DNA of 64,000 bases, taken from positions 186,001 through 250,000 of the forward strand of contig NZ_JBFAZX010000003.1 of assembly GCF_040689395.1 (NCBI RefSeq). Reading direction: 5' to 3'. A program made the position numbers and the translations under genes. The notes beneath the pieces are model-generated. The model was not told where the DNA came from. It made no database searches and worked only from the letters and a program-made list of their open reading frames with translations. Source of the stretch: Dactylosporangium sp040689395. GTDB lineage: Bacteria; Actinomycetota; Actinomycetes; Mycobacteriales; Micromonosporaceae. Below, piece after piece: positions 27,621-35,540 of the stretch (the stretch's first letter is position 1; each line of letters opens with the position of its first letter).

Positions 27621-27890
27621 TCACGCGTTATCCGCCGTTGCGTGCGGGCCGTCTGTGCGTGCTGCTCACGCGTCGCCCGCGCGTTGCGCCCCGGGCCGGC
27701 CGCGCGCGTTGCTCACGCGTTATCCGCCGTTGCGTGCGGGCCGTCTGTGCGTGCTGCTCACGCGTCACCCGCACGTTGCGCCGGGCTGGCCGCGCGCGTT
27801 GCTCACGCGTTATCCGCGCGCTGCGTGCGGGCCGGCCGCGTGCGCTGCTCACGCGTCGCCCGCGCGTTGCGTTCTGGGCCAGCCGCGCGC
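27621..27890. repeat. Tandem ~45/92-bp GC-rich repeats with regularly spaced ACGCGT sites
   Basis: Unit starts of the form TCACGCGTTATCC occur at 27621, 27713 and 27803. Intervening half-units TCACGCGTCRCCC lie at about 27665, 27757 and 27849, giving a period of ~44-48 bp grouped as a ~91-bp higher-order unit. Neighbouring units are highly similar. More decayed units extend back toward 27340. All frames stay open through the repeat, but the implied proteins are Arg/Ala/His-rich without coding bias, so the 27319-27981 interval is treated as non-coding. Confidence 0.8.
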
Positions 27891-27981
27891 TATCCGGCGG
27901 CATCCGCACTGCGTTCCGGGGCCAACCGTGCGCAGTGTCGGAGTGTGGAGGCGGGCGGCGTCCGGGGGGTCGGTCGGCGCG

Positions 27982-29373
27982 TCAGTCGCGCAGTGCTTGT
28001 GCCAGGCGGCGGATGCCCTCGTCGAGCTGGTCCGGGGGAGCGGCGGCGAACGTGAGGCGTAGGTATGGGGCGTCGGGCTCGGCGGCGTACCAGGGGCGGC
28101 CCGGGAACACCACGACCTGGCGGGCGGCCGCCGCTGTCGTCACGGCAACGTCGTCGGCGCCGTCGGGGAGGCGTAGCCAGACGTGGAGGCCGCCGCGCGG
28201 TACCGGCGGCGGGGGCAGCTCCGGCAGGTGGCGGCGGATCGCGTCGAGCAATGCGTCGCGGCGGGCGCGCAGCTGCGAGCGCAGTGTCCGCAGGTGGCGC
28301 GACCACGCCGGGGACGTGACGAAGTCCAGCGCGGCCTGCTGCAGCGGGCCGGCCACGAAGAAGTCGTCCAGCACCCGGGCCGCGCGCAGCCGGGCCCCGG
28401 CGGCGCCCCGCGCGCCGATCGCGGCCACGCGCAGGCCGGGGGCGGCGGACTTGGTGAGCGAGCGCAGGTACACCACGTGGCCGTCCTGGTCGCCGGCGAC
28501 CAGCGGCGGCAAGGGGTCGGCGTCGATCGCCAGGTCGCGGGCGTAGTCGTCCTCGATCAGGAAGGCGCCGGCGGTGCGGACCTCCGCCATGACCGCCGCG
28601 CGGCGCGCGGGTGGCAGCGTGGCGCCGTGCGGGTTGGCGAAGAGCGGCTGGCAGTAGAAGAGCCGGGCGCCCGTGCGGCGCAAGGCGGCGGCCAGCAGGT
28701 CGGGGCGCACGCCCTCGGCATCGGCGGGCACCGGCACGACCCGCAGGCCGGCTGCGCGGGCGGCGGCGAGCGCGCCCAGGTATGTCGGCGACTCGACCAG
28801 CACCGCGTCGCCCGGCGCCGCGAGTGCGCGGAACGCGGTCGACAGCGCCGACTGGCCGCCCGGGCAGATCACGACGTCCTCGGCCCGCATCGACCCGCCG
28901 GCGGCCCGGGCGAACCACGCGCGCAGGTCTTCGCGGCCCTCGACCGGGCCACGCTGCCAGCTCGCCGGGTGCCGGGCCGCCCTGGCGAGCGCCGCGCCGA
29001 GGGCGGCGGCCGGCTGGAGGTCGGCGTCGAGATACCCGCTGGACAGTGCGATCGCGTCCGGGCGCGGGATCGCCAGCAGCGCCTGCATCGCGTCCTCGCC
29101 CGCCGGCCGCGGGCCCAGTGCGATCGACTGCCACGACAGGTCCGGCCGGTCGGCGGAGCCGGGCGCGGCGGCGACATACGTGCCGCGCCCGGGCTGGGTG
29201 TCGAGCAGGCCCTCCGCGGCCAGGACGCGGATCGCGCGGCTCACCGTGATCGGCGAGGCGCGGTGCCGGGCGGTGAGCTCGCGCACCGTCGGCAGCCGCG
29301 TGCCCGCCGCCGACCGGGCCGCCTGCGTGCGAAGATCTTGGATAACGCGATGCGTTGCGTTATCGTCATTCAT
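27982..29373 (-). CDS. MocR-type transcriptional regulator (GntR HTH fused to aminotransferase fold)
   Basis: A 463-aa protein. An N-terminal GntR winged helix (TVRELTARHRASPITVSRAI, residues ~30-50) is joined to a class I PLP aminotransferase-like domain. The PLP lysine is in SLTKSAAPGLRVA, with IEDDYARDL before it. MocR regulators usually control a divergent gene for PLP, amino-acid or osmolyte metabolism or transport. Here the divergent partner is an EamA transporter whose ATG overlaps this start by 2 nt within the sequence TCATGA. Autoregulation is likely, because GATAACG boxes cover both starts. Confidence 0.9.
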   Translation of the reverse strand: MNDDNATHRVIQDLRTQAARSAAGTRLPTVRELTARHRASPITVSRAIRVLAAEGLLDTQPGRGTYVAAAPGSADRPDLSWQSIALGPRPAGEDAMQALLAIPRPDAIALSSGYLDADLQPAAALGAALARAARHPASWQRGPVEGREDLRAWFARAAGGSMRAEDVVICPGGQSALSTAFRALAAPGDAVLVESPTYLGALAAARAAGLRVVPVPADAEGVRPDLLAAALRRTGARLFYCQPLFANPHGATLPPARRAAVMAEVRTAGAFLIEDDYARDLAIDADPLPPLVAGDQDGHVVYLRSLTKSAAPGLRVAAIGARGAAGARLRAARVLDDFFVAGPLQQAALDFVTSPAWSRHLRTLRSQLRARRDALLDAIRRHLPELPPPPVPRGGLHVWLRLPDGADDVAVTTAAAARQVVVFPGRPWYAAEPDAPYLRLTFAAAPPDQLDEGIRRLAQALRD

Positions 29374-29413
29374 GAGAAGCAAGGATAACGTTACTCGCCG
29401 AGGAGCGATAACG
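29341..29413. promoter_or_regulatory. Four GATAACG/CGTTATC boxes over the MocR/EamA divergent start
   Basis: GATAACG occurs at 29341, 29384 and 29407, and its complement CGTTATC at 29358. All four copies fall within 73 bp centred on the overlapping divergent start codons. Dimeric MocR proteins typically bind two or more half-sites of this size. Two copies lie inside the coding ends, which explains why both proteins start almost back to back. Confidence 0.65.
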
Positions 29414-30298
29414 GGAGCGGCCCTCGGCGCGCTCGGGGTGCTCGGTTTCAGCATGTCGCTGCCGGCCACCCGCCTGGCCGTGGCACACCTCGACGCCTGG
29501 TTCGTCGCGTTCGGCCGCGCGGTCGGGGCCGGCCTGCTCGCCGTGGCCTTCCTCGCGATCGTCCGCGCCCCGCGCCCGACCCGCGGGCAGTGGCGCCGGC
29601 TCGCCGTGGTCGCGATCGGCGTCGTCGCCGGGTTTCCGCTGTTCACCTCACTCGCGCTGCAGACGAGCACCGCCGCCCACGGCGCCGTCGTCATCACGGT
29701 GCTGCCCGCGGTCACGGCCGGCTTCGCGGTGCTGCGCGCCCGGGAGCGCCCGGCACCGGCGTTCTGGCTCGCGGGCGCGGCCGGCCTGCTCGCCGTCCTC
29801 GCCTTCCTGGCGCTCAGCGGCACGGTCTCCGGCGCGGTCGGCCCGGCCGACCTGTTCCTGCTCATCGCGGTCGCGCTGTGCGGCCTGGGGTACGCCGAGG
29901 GCGGCGCCCTGGCCCGCGAGCTCGGCGGCGCCCGCACGATCTGCTGGGCGCTCGTGCTCGCACTGCCGTTCACCACGGCGGTGACGGCCATCGCGGCGCT
30001 GCGCCATCCGCCGCACGCCCCGGCCGCGGCCTGGGCCGGCCTCGGCTACCTCACCGGGGTGTCGATGTTCCTCGGATTCTTCGCGTGGTACGGCGGGCTG
30101 GCCCGCGGCGGCGTCGCCCGCGTCGGCCAGATCCAGCTCGCCCAGCCGGTGCTAACCCTGGCCTGGTCGGCCCTGCTGCTGCACGAGCACGTGCCCCCGA
30201 TCGCGGCCGCCGCCGCGGTGGCCGTGCTCGCCTGCGTCGCCCTGACCCAGCGCCTGCGCACCACCGCGCCGCCCGCCCTGGCCGGCCGTGCCGGCTGA
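29372..30298 (+). CDS. EamA/DMT-family transporter
   Basis: A 308-aa membrane protein with about ten hydrophobic helices arranged as two EamA repeats; the second begins near LLIAVALCGLGYAEG. These transporters typically export amino acids, nucleosides or other metabolites. The position next to a MocR regulator points to an amino-acid or vitamin-B6-related solute. ATG 29372 overlaps the MocR start. A later start is possible, because the sequence before the first helix is short and polar. Confidence 0.85.
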   Translation: MRSKDNVTRRGAITGAALGALGVLGFSMSLPATRLAVAHLDAWFVAFGRAVGAGLLAVAFLAIVRAPRPTRGQWRRLAVVAIGVVAGFPLFTSLALQTSTAAHGAVVITVLPAVTAGFAVLRARERPAPAFWLAGAAGLLAVLAFLALSGTVSGAVGPADLFLLIAVALCGLGYAEGGALARELGGARTICWALVLALPFTTAVTAIAALRHPPHAPAAAWAGLGYLTGVSMFLGFFAWYGGLARGGVARVGQIQLAQPVLTLAWSALLLHEHVPPIAAAAAVAVLACVALTQRLRTTAPPALAGRAG

Positions 30299-30499
30299 GA
30301 AGCGATTGAGAACTGACCGGCCGGGCTACACGTCGCGATACTCGGCGGTGGCGGCCACGAACCGGCCAGGGCGCGGCTGCCGGGGTGCGGGCCGCCGTGA
30401 CCACCCCGGGCATGCCGCCACCGCCCGGCCGCGCGATTGACGGTGGCGCGGACACCCCGGGTCTTCTCGGAGGGATGCTCACCATCCCCCAAGCACTAA

Positions 30500-30624
30500 T
30501 CGCCGCGCGGCCCCGGCTGGTCGAGGACGGTCCCGGCTGGTCGAGGGCGGTCCGGGCTGGTCGGTCGAGCGCGGTCCGGGACAGGTTCGGTCCATGGCCG
30601 TTCATGGATCAATCGTGAACGGCC
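30500..30624. repeat. Short tandem repeat and hairpin in a 400-bp gene-free stretch
   Basis: Three to four ~20-bp units of the form GGCTGGTCGAGG-CGGTCC follow each other at about 30513-30590. A hairpin with 9-bp arms GGCCGTTCA/TGAACGGCC follows at 30596-30624. The whole interval 30299-30702 shows no coding bias. The hairpin sits about 80 nt before the RpiB-like start and could be a terminator or processing site. Confidence 0.6.
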
Positions 30625-30702
30625 GTGGTCGTCCAGGATCGGTCCATGGTCGGTCCGGAGGCGGTTCCGGGCCGTGCAGGCCGGTCGCGGCACAATGGGG
30701 GC

Positions 30703-31146
30703 GTGCGCATCGCCTTCGCCGCTGACGACAGCAACGCGACCACCGAGGCCGTGGTCGGGCACCTCGTGTCCGCCGGGCACGAGGTGCTTCACGTCGGCGG
30801 GCCGGGATCGGAGCCGGCGGTGGCGTGGCCGGATCTCGGTGCCGGCGTCGGGCGGGCCGTGGTGGAGGGCCGTGCCGATCTCGGCGTGGTCATGTGCTGG
30901 ACGGGCACGGGCACGGCGATCGCCGCCAACAAGGTGCCCGGGGTGCTCGCCGCGGTCGCGTGGGACCCGTGGGTGGCCCGCGGCGCGCGGCTGTGGAACG
31001 ACGCCAACGTCCTCGCGATGAGCCTCAAGCGGCTCGCGCCCGACGTCGCGGTCGAGGTGCTGCGGGCGTTTTTGGAGGTACCGTCGCCGGATCCGGATGA
31101 GGCGGAGAACATCGCGCTGCTGAGGGGGCTCGACGCCGGGCGGTGA
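30703..31146 (+). CDS. RpiB/LacAB-family sugar-phosphate isomerase
   Basis: A 147-aa protein. It starts RIAFAADDSN, the substrate-phosphate-binding strand. The catalytic-loop motif CWTGTGTAIAANKVPG carries the Cys used as base in RpiB. ARLWNDANVLAMS completes the family core. It interconverts ribose-5-P/ribulose-5-P or a related aldose-ketose phosphate pair. GTG 30703 directly precedes the first beta strand and follows a GGGGG Shine-Dalgarno. The gene is a single unit, with no other sugar gene beside it. Confidence 0.87.
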   Translation: MRIAFAADDSNATTEAVVGHLVSAGHEVLHVGGPGSEPAVAWPDLGAGVGRAVVEGRADLGVVMCWTGTGTAIAANKVPGVLAAVAWDPWVARGARLWNDANVLAMSLKRLAPDVAVEVLRAFLEVPSPDPDEAENIALLRGLDAGR

Positions 31147-31288
31147 CCAATTTGGCACCGCGGACATGGCAGGGCCTGGGCCGCCCTTCAGGCAGGCCCG
31201 GGCCCGTTGTCTGGCGGGAGCGGCGGTCCGCAGGTGACGCGGCCCGAGCCATGAAATGTCCGATACTTCGCGGCGTGCTGCGACCGGG

Positions 31289-32377
31289 TCAGTAGCGGAC
31301 GATCAGGGCGATCCGGCCGTCCGCGGCCAGGCTGTCGTCGCCGACGAAGGTCACGTCACCGCCCTGGCGGGCCACCAGCTCGACGATGTCGTCGACCGCG
31401 TCGTCCAGCAGGACGCCGGGGCTCTCGCCCTGCGGCTCCTGGTCCGGGGGGTGCAGGTGGTCCTCGTGGACCCACGCGGGGCTGTGGTAGCCCTCCTCGA
31501 CCAGCAGGTGCGCGCCACGGCCCTGGTGGGCCAGGGACCACACCTCGGGCAGGCCCGCGGCGAACCGGTTGGCGCCCCGCGCGACGTCCAGCGCCTCCAG
31601 GGCCACCACCTGCTCCATCGCCGTGTACGCGGCCAGGCGCGGGGCCAGCAACTGGTACACCTCGTGCGCGCCGGCGTGGTCGTAGTTGCCGGTGACAGTG
31701 CCGGCGATGCCGCGGGTCCACTCCTCGGCGAAGAAGGCCAGGTACCGCTCGACGCCCAGCACGAAGACGGGGCGGGTGTCCAGGTTGTCGACCTCGGCCA
31801 GGCCGCCCGCGACGTCGCGGAAGAACTGCCGGTGCCGCTCGACCTCGTGCTTGCTCGGCTCCTGGCCGTAGTCGCGGGGCAGGCCGAGCGCGCCGCCGGG
31901 GCCCTCGTGCGTGAACGGGAAACCGTGCGAGTGGACCTCGACCAGGTCGGCGCCGTCGCCGCTCCACAGGCGGGTCGGCTGCTCGGACAGCACGAGCGCC
32001 CAGTACCGGTGCCGGCGGGCGGCGTCGGCGACGATGTCGCGGACCTCGTACGTGTCGGCGATGACGACGCGCTCCTGCACCGCGGTCTCCAGCAGTCGCA
32101 CGTGCACCTGCCCGGGCGAGGCGAACAGCGCCAGGCCCTCGCTCATGTGCCGCAGGTCGACGCGCTCGGCGGCGGTGGCGATCTCGTCGTACACCTGGTT
32201 GGCGACGTCACGCGGCACCGTCTCGTCGAGATCGAGGCGCCGGCGGGCCTCGGACAGCAGGTTGCGCAGGCGGATCGGGTCCTGCTGGTTCCCCGGCGCC
32301 TTGCGATGGGTCGGCATCAGCAGAGAGACCGCCGGGTACCCGGTGGGGGTCAGCGTCGCCAGATCCTTCACCGTCAT
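31289..32377 (-). CDS. baeRF3-type (archaeo-eukaryotic release-factor-like) domain protein
   Basis: A 362-aa protein resembling the bacterial eRF1-like baeRF3 family. The N-terminal part has SLLMPTHRKAPGNQQDPIR and a helical RNase-H-like core (RPVFVLGVERYLAFFAEEW). The C-terminal part ends in an L7Ae-like fold (VDDIVELVARQGGDVTFVGD). Members are thought to act on stalled or resting ribosomes, but the exact role is not settled. ATG 32377 (MTVKDLATL) follows a GGTGGG sequence. It is monocistronic and divergent from tmsA across ~300 bp that contain a TTGCCACTTGTGCAAG dyad near 32619. Confidence 0.75.
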   Translation of the reverse strand: MTVKDLATLTPTGYPAVSLLMPTHRKAPGNQQDPIRLRNLLSEARRRLDLDETVPRDVANQVYDEIATAAERVDLRHMSEGLALFASPGQVHVRLLETAVQERVVIADTYEVRDIVADAARRHRYWALVLSEQPTRLWSGDGADLVEVHSHGFPFTHEGPGGALGLPRDYGQEPSKHEVERHRQFFRDVAGGLAEVDNLDTRPVFVLGVERYLAFFAEEWTRGIAGTVTGNYDHAGAHEVYQLLAPRLAAYTAMEQVVALEALDVARGANRFAAGLPEVWSLAHQGRGAHLLVEEGYHSPAWVHEDHLHPPDQEPQGESPGVLLDDAVDDIVELVARQGGDVTFVGDDSLAADGRIALIVRY

Positions 32378-32674
32378 GCGCCCACCGTGCCCTGTTGGTC
32401 GTCGGCCAGACTCGCCCGCGGAGGATGAGTAGGGTCGGCACGGCGCTGATCCGCCTCTTCGGCCGCTCCACCTTCGCCGGCGCGGGCCCGGGCGATCCTG
32501 GAGCCCGGCGCAAATCGTGAGCCGGCGATGTCGTGTGTACCTCACCCTCGGACTGAACCCGCTCACCCCCATGACGTCACCCATAGCGTGAGTTCAGTCA
32601 CCAGTCGTTGGTTGATCTTGCCACTTGTGCAAGTTTGGCTGAGGCGGGCCTCCACTTAACGGGGAAATGGTGAG

Positions 32675-34057
32675 GTGGTCGAAGTGGAACGCGGTCAACC
32701 TGTCGGCTGGGCGGCGCACCGCCGTGCCGTCGACGCCCTACGCGCCTCATACGCCGCGATCCCGCCCGGCGACACCGTGCGGCTGGCGAAGAAGACCTCG
32801 AACCTGTTCCGGCCGCGCGCCCACGTCCGCCAAGGCCTCGACGTGAGCGGCCTCGGCGGGGTCATCGAGGTCGACCCGGCCGGGCGCACCGCCGAGGTGC
32901 AGGGCATGTGCACGTATGAGGACCTGGTCGACGCCACCCTGCCGTACGGGCTGATGCCGCTGGTCGTGCCGCAGCTGCGCACCATCACGCTGGGCGGGGC
33001 GGTCACCGGGCTGGGCATCGAGGCCACCTCGTTCCGGCACGGGCTGCCGCACGAGTCGGTGCTGGAGCTGGACATCCTTACCGGCGCGGGGGAGCTGCTC
33101 ACCGCGCGGCCCGACAACGAGCACGCCGAGCTGTTCTCGGCGTTCCCCAACTCGCTGGGCAGCCTCGGCTACGCCACCCGGCTGCGCATCGAGCTGATGC
33201 CGATCGCCGCCGGGGTGAGCCTGGCCAACCTGCGCTTCGACGACGTCGACGAGCTGCTCGACGTCGTCGGCGAGGTGACGAAGACCGGCACGCACGACGG
33301 CCGGCACGTCGATGTCATGGACGGCGTCGTGTTCCGTCCCGGCGAGGCGTATCTCGTGCTGGGCACCTTCACCGACGAGCCCGGCGCCACCAGCGACTAC
33401 ACCGGGCAGGCCGTCTACTACCAGTCGCTGCGGGCCAAGGCCGCCGACCGCCTGTCCGCGCACGACTACCTGTGGCGGTGGGACACCGACTGGTTCTGGT
33501 GCTCGGCCGCCTTCGGCGCGCAGGTCCCCGCGGTGCGCCGGGTCTGGCCGCGGCGGTACCGCCGCTCCGACGTGTACCACCGCATCGTGCGGTTCGAGAA
33601 CCGCTACGGCGTCGCCGCGCGCGTCGGCCGGTGGCGCGGGCAGCCCGACCACGAGCGCGTCGTGCAGGACGTCGAGCTGCCGCTCGAGCGGACCGGCGAC
33701 TTCCTGCGGTGGTTCGCCCGCGAGGTACCGATGGCGCCGATCTGGCTCTGCCCGCTGCGCCTGCGGGAGCACGAGTGGCCGCTGTACCCGATGCACGCCG
33801 GCCAGGCGTACGTCAACGTCGGGTTCTGGGGCACCGTGCCGATCGTGCCAGGCGCCGCCGACGGCGACGTCAACCGGGCCATCGAGGCCAAGGTGTTCGA
33901 GCTCGGCGGCCACAAGTCCCTCTACTCCGACGCCTACTACGACCGGGAGACCTTCGACCGGCTCTACGGCGGCCCCGCGTACCGCGCCGCCAAGGAGCGC
34001 TACGACCCCGGTCACCGACTGACCGACCTCTACGACAAGGTTGTGGGGCGCAGATGA
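32675..34057 (+). CDS. tmsA: FAD-dependent reductase of 10-methyl fatty acid synthesis (TmsA/BfaA type)
   Basis: A 460-aa FAD_binding_4 oxidoreductase with GLGGVIEVDPAGRTAEVQGM and TITLGGAVTGLGIEATSFRH in the FAD-binding half. It is related to DHCR24/UfaA1-like reductases. In tuberculostearic-type fatty acid synthesis this enzyme reduces the 10-methylene intermediate made by the partner methyltransferase to a 10-methyl group. The stop overlaps the tmsB start (ATGA), so the pair is coupled. The start is uncertain: GTG 32675 or GTG 32684, the latter with AGG about 8 nt upstream. The function follows from the gene pair more than from unique residues. Confidence 0.82.
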   Translation: MVEVERGQPVGWAAHRRAVDALRASYAAIPPGDTVRLAKKTSNLFRPRAHVRQGLDVSGLGGVIEVDPAGRTAEVQGMCTYEDLVDATLPYGLMPLVVPQLRTITLGGAVTGLGIEATSFRHGLPHESVLELDILTGAGELLTARPDNEHAELFSAFPNSLGSLGYATRLRIELMPIAAGVSLANLRFDDVDELLDVVGEVTKTGTHDGRHVDVMDGVVFRPGEAYLVLGTFTDEPGATSDYTGQAVYYQSLRAKAADRLSAHDYLWRWDTDWFWCSAAFGAQVPAVRRVWPRRYRRSDVYHRIVRFENRYGVAARVGRWRGQPDHERVVQDVELPLERTGDFLRWFAREVPMAPIWLCPLRLREHEWPLYPMHAGQAYVNVGFWGTVPIVPGAADGDVNRAIEAKVFELGGHKSLYSDAYYDRETFDRLYGGPAYRAAKERYDPGHRLTDLYDKVVGRR

Positions 34058-35394
34058 CCAGCACTTACCGTTCGACCAACACGCAAGGATCCGTTCCCGG
34101 CCAACCCCGCCGCCGGCTTCCCATCCCGACCGTCGCCGACATCGTCCGGGCCGTCACCTCCGGCGAGATCCGGGTCCGCATCACCGCCTACGACGGCAGC
34201 GCCATCGGCCCCGAGGACGCCACCGTCGGACTGCACGTCGCCTCTGAGCGCGGCCTGTCGTACGTGCTGACCGCCCCCGGGGACCTGGGCATGGCCCGCG
34301 CCTACGTGACCGGCGACCTCGAGGTGCGCGGCGTGCACCCCGGCGACCCGCACGAGGCGCTGCGGCAGCTCGCCGACGGCCTGCGACTGCGGCTGCCCTC
34401 GGCCGCCGAGGCCCTGCGCCTGGTGCGTGGCCTGGGCTGGGAGCGGCTGCGCCCGCCGCCGCCCCCGCCGCAGGAGGCCACGCCGGCGTGGCGGCGCGCC
34501 CTGGCCGGCCTGCGCCACGCCCGAGGCCGCGACGCCGAGGCGATCCACCACCACTACGACGTGTCGAACCGTTTCTACGAGCTGGTGCTCGGCCCGTCCA
34601 TGACGTACACCTGCGCCGTCTTCCGCTCCGAGTCCGACACCCTGGAGCAGGCCCAGGCGAACAAGTACGACCTCGTCGCCGGCAAGCTGGCACTCAAGCC
34701 GGGCCAGCGGCTGCTCGACGTCGGCTGCGGCTGGGGCGGCATGGTCCGTCACGCCGCCCGGGAGTACGGCGTGCGCGCCCTCGGCGTCACCCTGTCCCGC
34801 CAGCAGGCCGAGTGGGCGCAGGCCGCGATCGAGCGGGAGGGGCTCGGCCACCTCGCCGAGGTGCGCCATCTGGACTACCGCGACGCGCCGCTGGAGCAGT
34901 TCGACGCGGTCAGCTCCATCGGCCTCACCGAGCACATCGGGGTCAAGAACTATCCTCGGTACCTCGCGACGCTGCGCGACCGCCTCAAGCCCGGCGGCCG
35001 ACTGCTGAACCACTGCATCACCCGCTCCGACAACCGGACCTCGCACAAGCCCGGCGCGTTCATCGACCGCTACGTCTTCCCCGACGGCGAGCTCGCCTCC
35101 CCGGGCCGGCTGGTGGGCGCCGTGCACGACGCGGCGTTCGAGGTGCAGCACGAGGAGAACCTGCGCCTGCACTACGCGCTGACCCTGGCCGGCTGGAACC
35201 GCAACCTGGTCGAGCACTGGGACGAGTGCGTCGCCGAGGTCGGGCTGGGCACCGCCCGCGTGTGGGGCCTGTACATGGCCGGCTCGCGCCTCGCCTTCGA
35301 GCGCAACGAGATCCAGCTGCACCAGATCCTCGCCACGAAGACCACCAGGGACGGCGTGTCGTCCTACCCGCTGCGGCCCGACTGGACCGCCTGA
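34054..35394 (+). CDS. tmsB: SAM-dependent fatty-acyl phospholipid methylene transferase (TmsB/BfaB type)
   Basis: A 446-aa cyclopropane-fatty-acid-synthase-family protein. The N-terminal ~150 residues are lipid-binding. Then come HHYDVSNRFYELVLGPSMTY and the SAM motif LLDVGCGWGGMVRHAAREYG. The catalytic region has HLDYRDAPLEQFDAVSSIG and ALTLAGWNRNL near the end. In the tms/bfa pathway it adds a methylene at C10 of oleoyl phospholipids, which TmsA then reduces. Coupling to tmsA by a 4-nt overlap is the known arrangement in actinomycetes. Confidence 0.85.
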   Translation: MTSTYRSTNTQGSVPGQPRRRLPIPTVADIVRAVTSGEIRVRITAYDGSAIGPEDATVGLHVASERGLSYVLTAPGDLGMARAYVTGDLEVRGVHPGDPHEALRQLADGLRLRLPSAAEALRLVRGLGWERLRPPPPPPQEATPAWRRALAGLRHARGRDAEAIHHHYDVSNRFYELVLGPSMTYTCAVFRSESDTLEQAQANKYDLVAGKLALKPGQRLLDVGCGWGGMVRHAAREYGVRALGVTLSRQQAEWAQAAIEREGLGHLAEVRHLDYRDAPLEQFDAVSSIGLTEHIGVKNYPRYLATLRDRLKPGGRLLNHCITRSDNRTSHKPGAFIDRYVFPDGELASPGRLVGAVHDAAFEVQHEENLRLHYALTLAGWNRNLVEHWDECVAEVGLGTARVWGLYMAGSRLAFERNEIQLHQILATKTTRDGVSSYPLRPDWTA

Positions 35395-35540
35395 CGGTTC
35401 GTACCGCACGGTTTGTGCAGGGCGCGGCCGGTTGCGACCAGCCGCGCCTCGCTGCGGCCCCGGTGACCGATTTGCGGCTCTCGGCTTTCTCCCAGGGAGA
35501 ATCCAGTTTGGCGGAAGCTGCGGTGTGCAATCTGGACACC

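Noticed and set aside
27621..27890. CRISPR-like array
   Set aside because: There are no constant short repeats with unique spacers; the whole ~45-91-bp unit is repeated, and there are no cas genes.
27466..28062. Arg/Ala-rich proteins encoded by the tandem repeat
   Set aside because: All three frames are open because of base composition. There is no codon bias or ribosome site, and the translation simply repeats the DNA unit.
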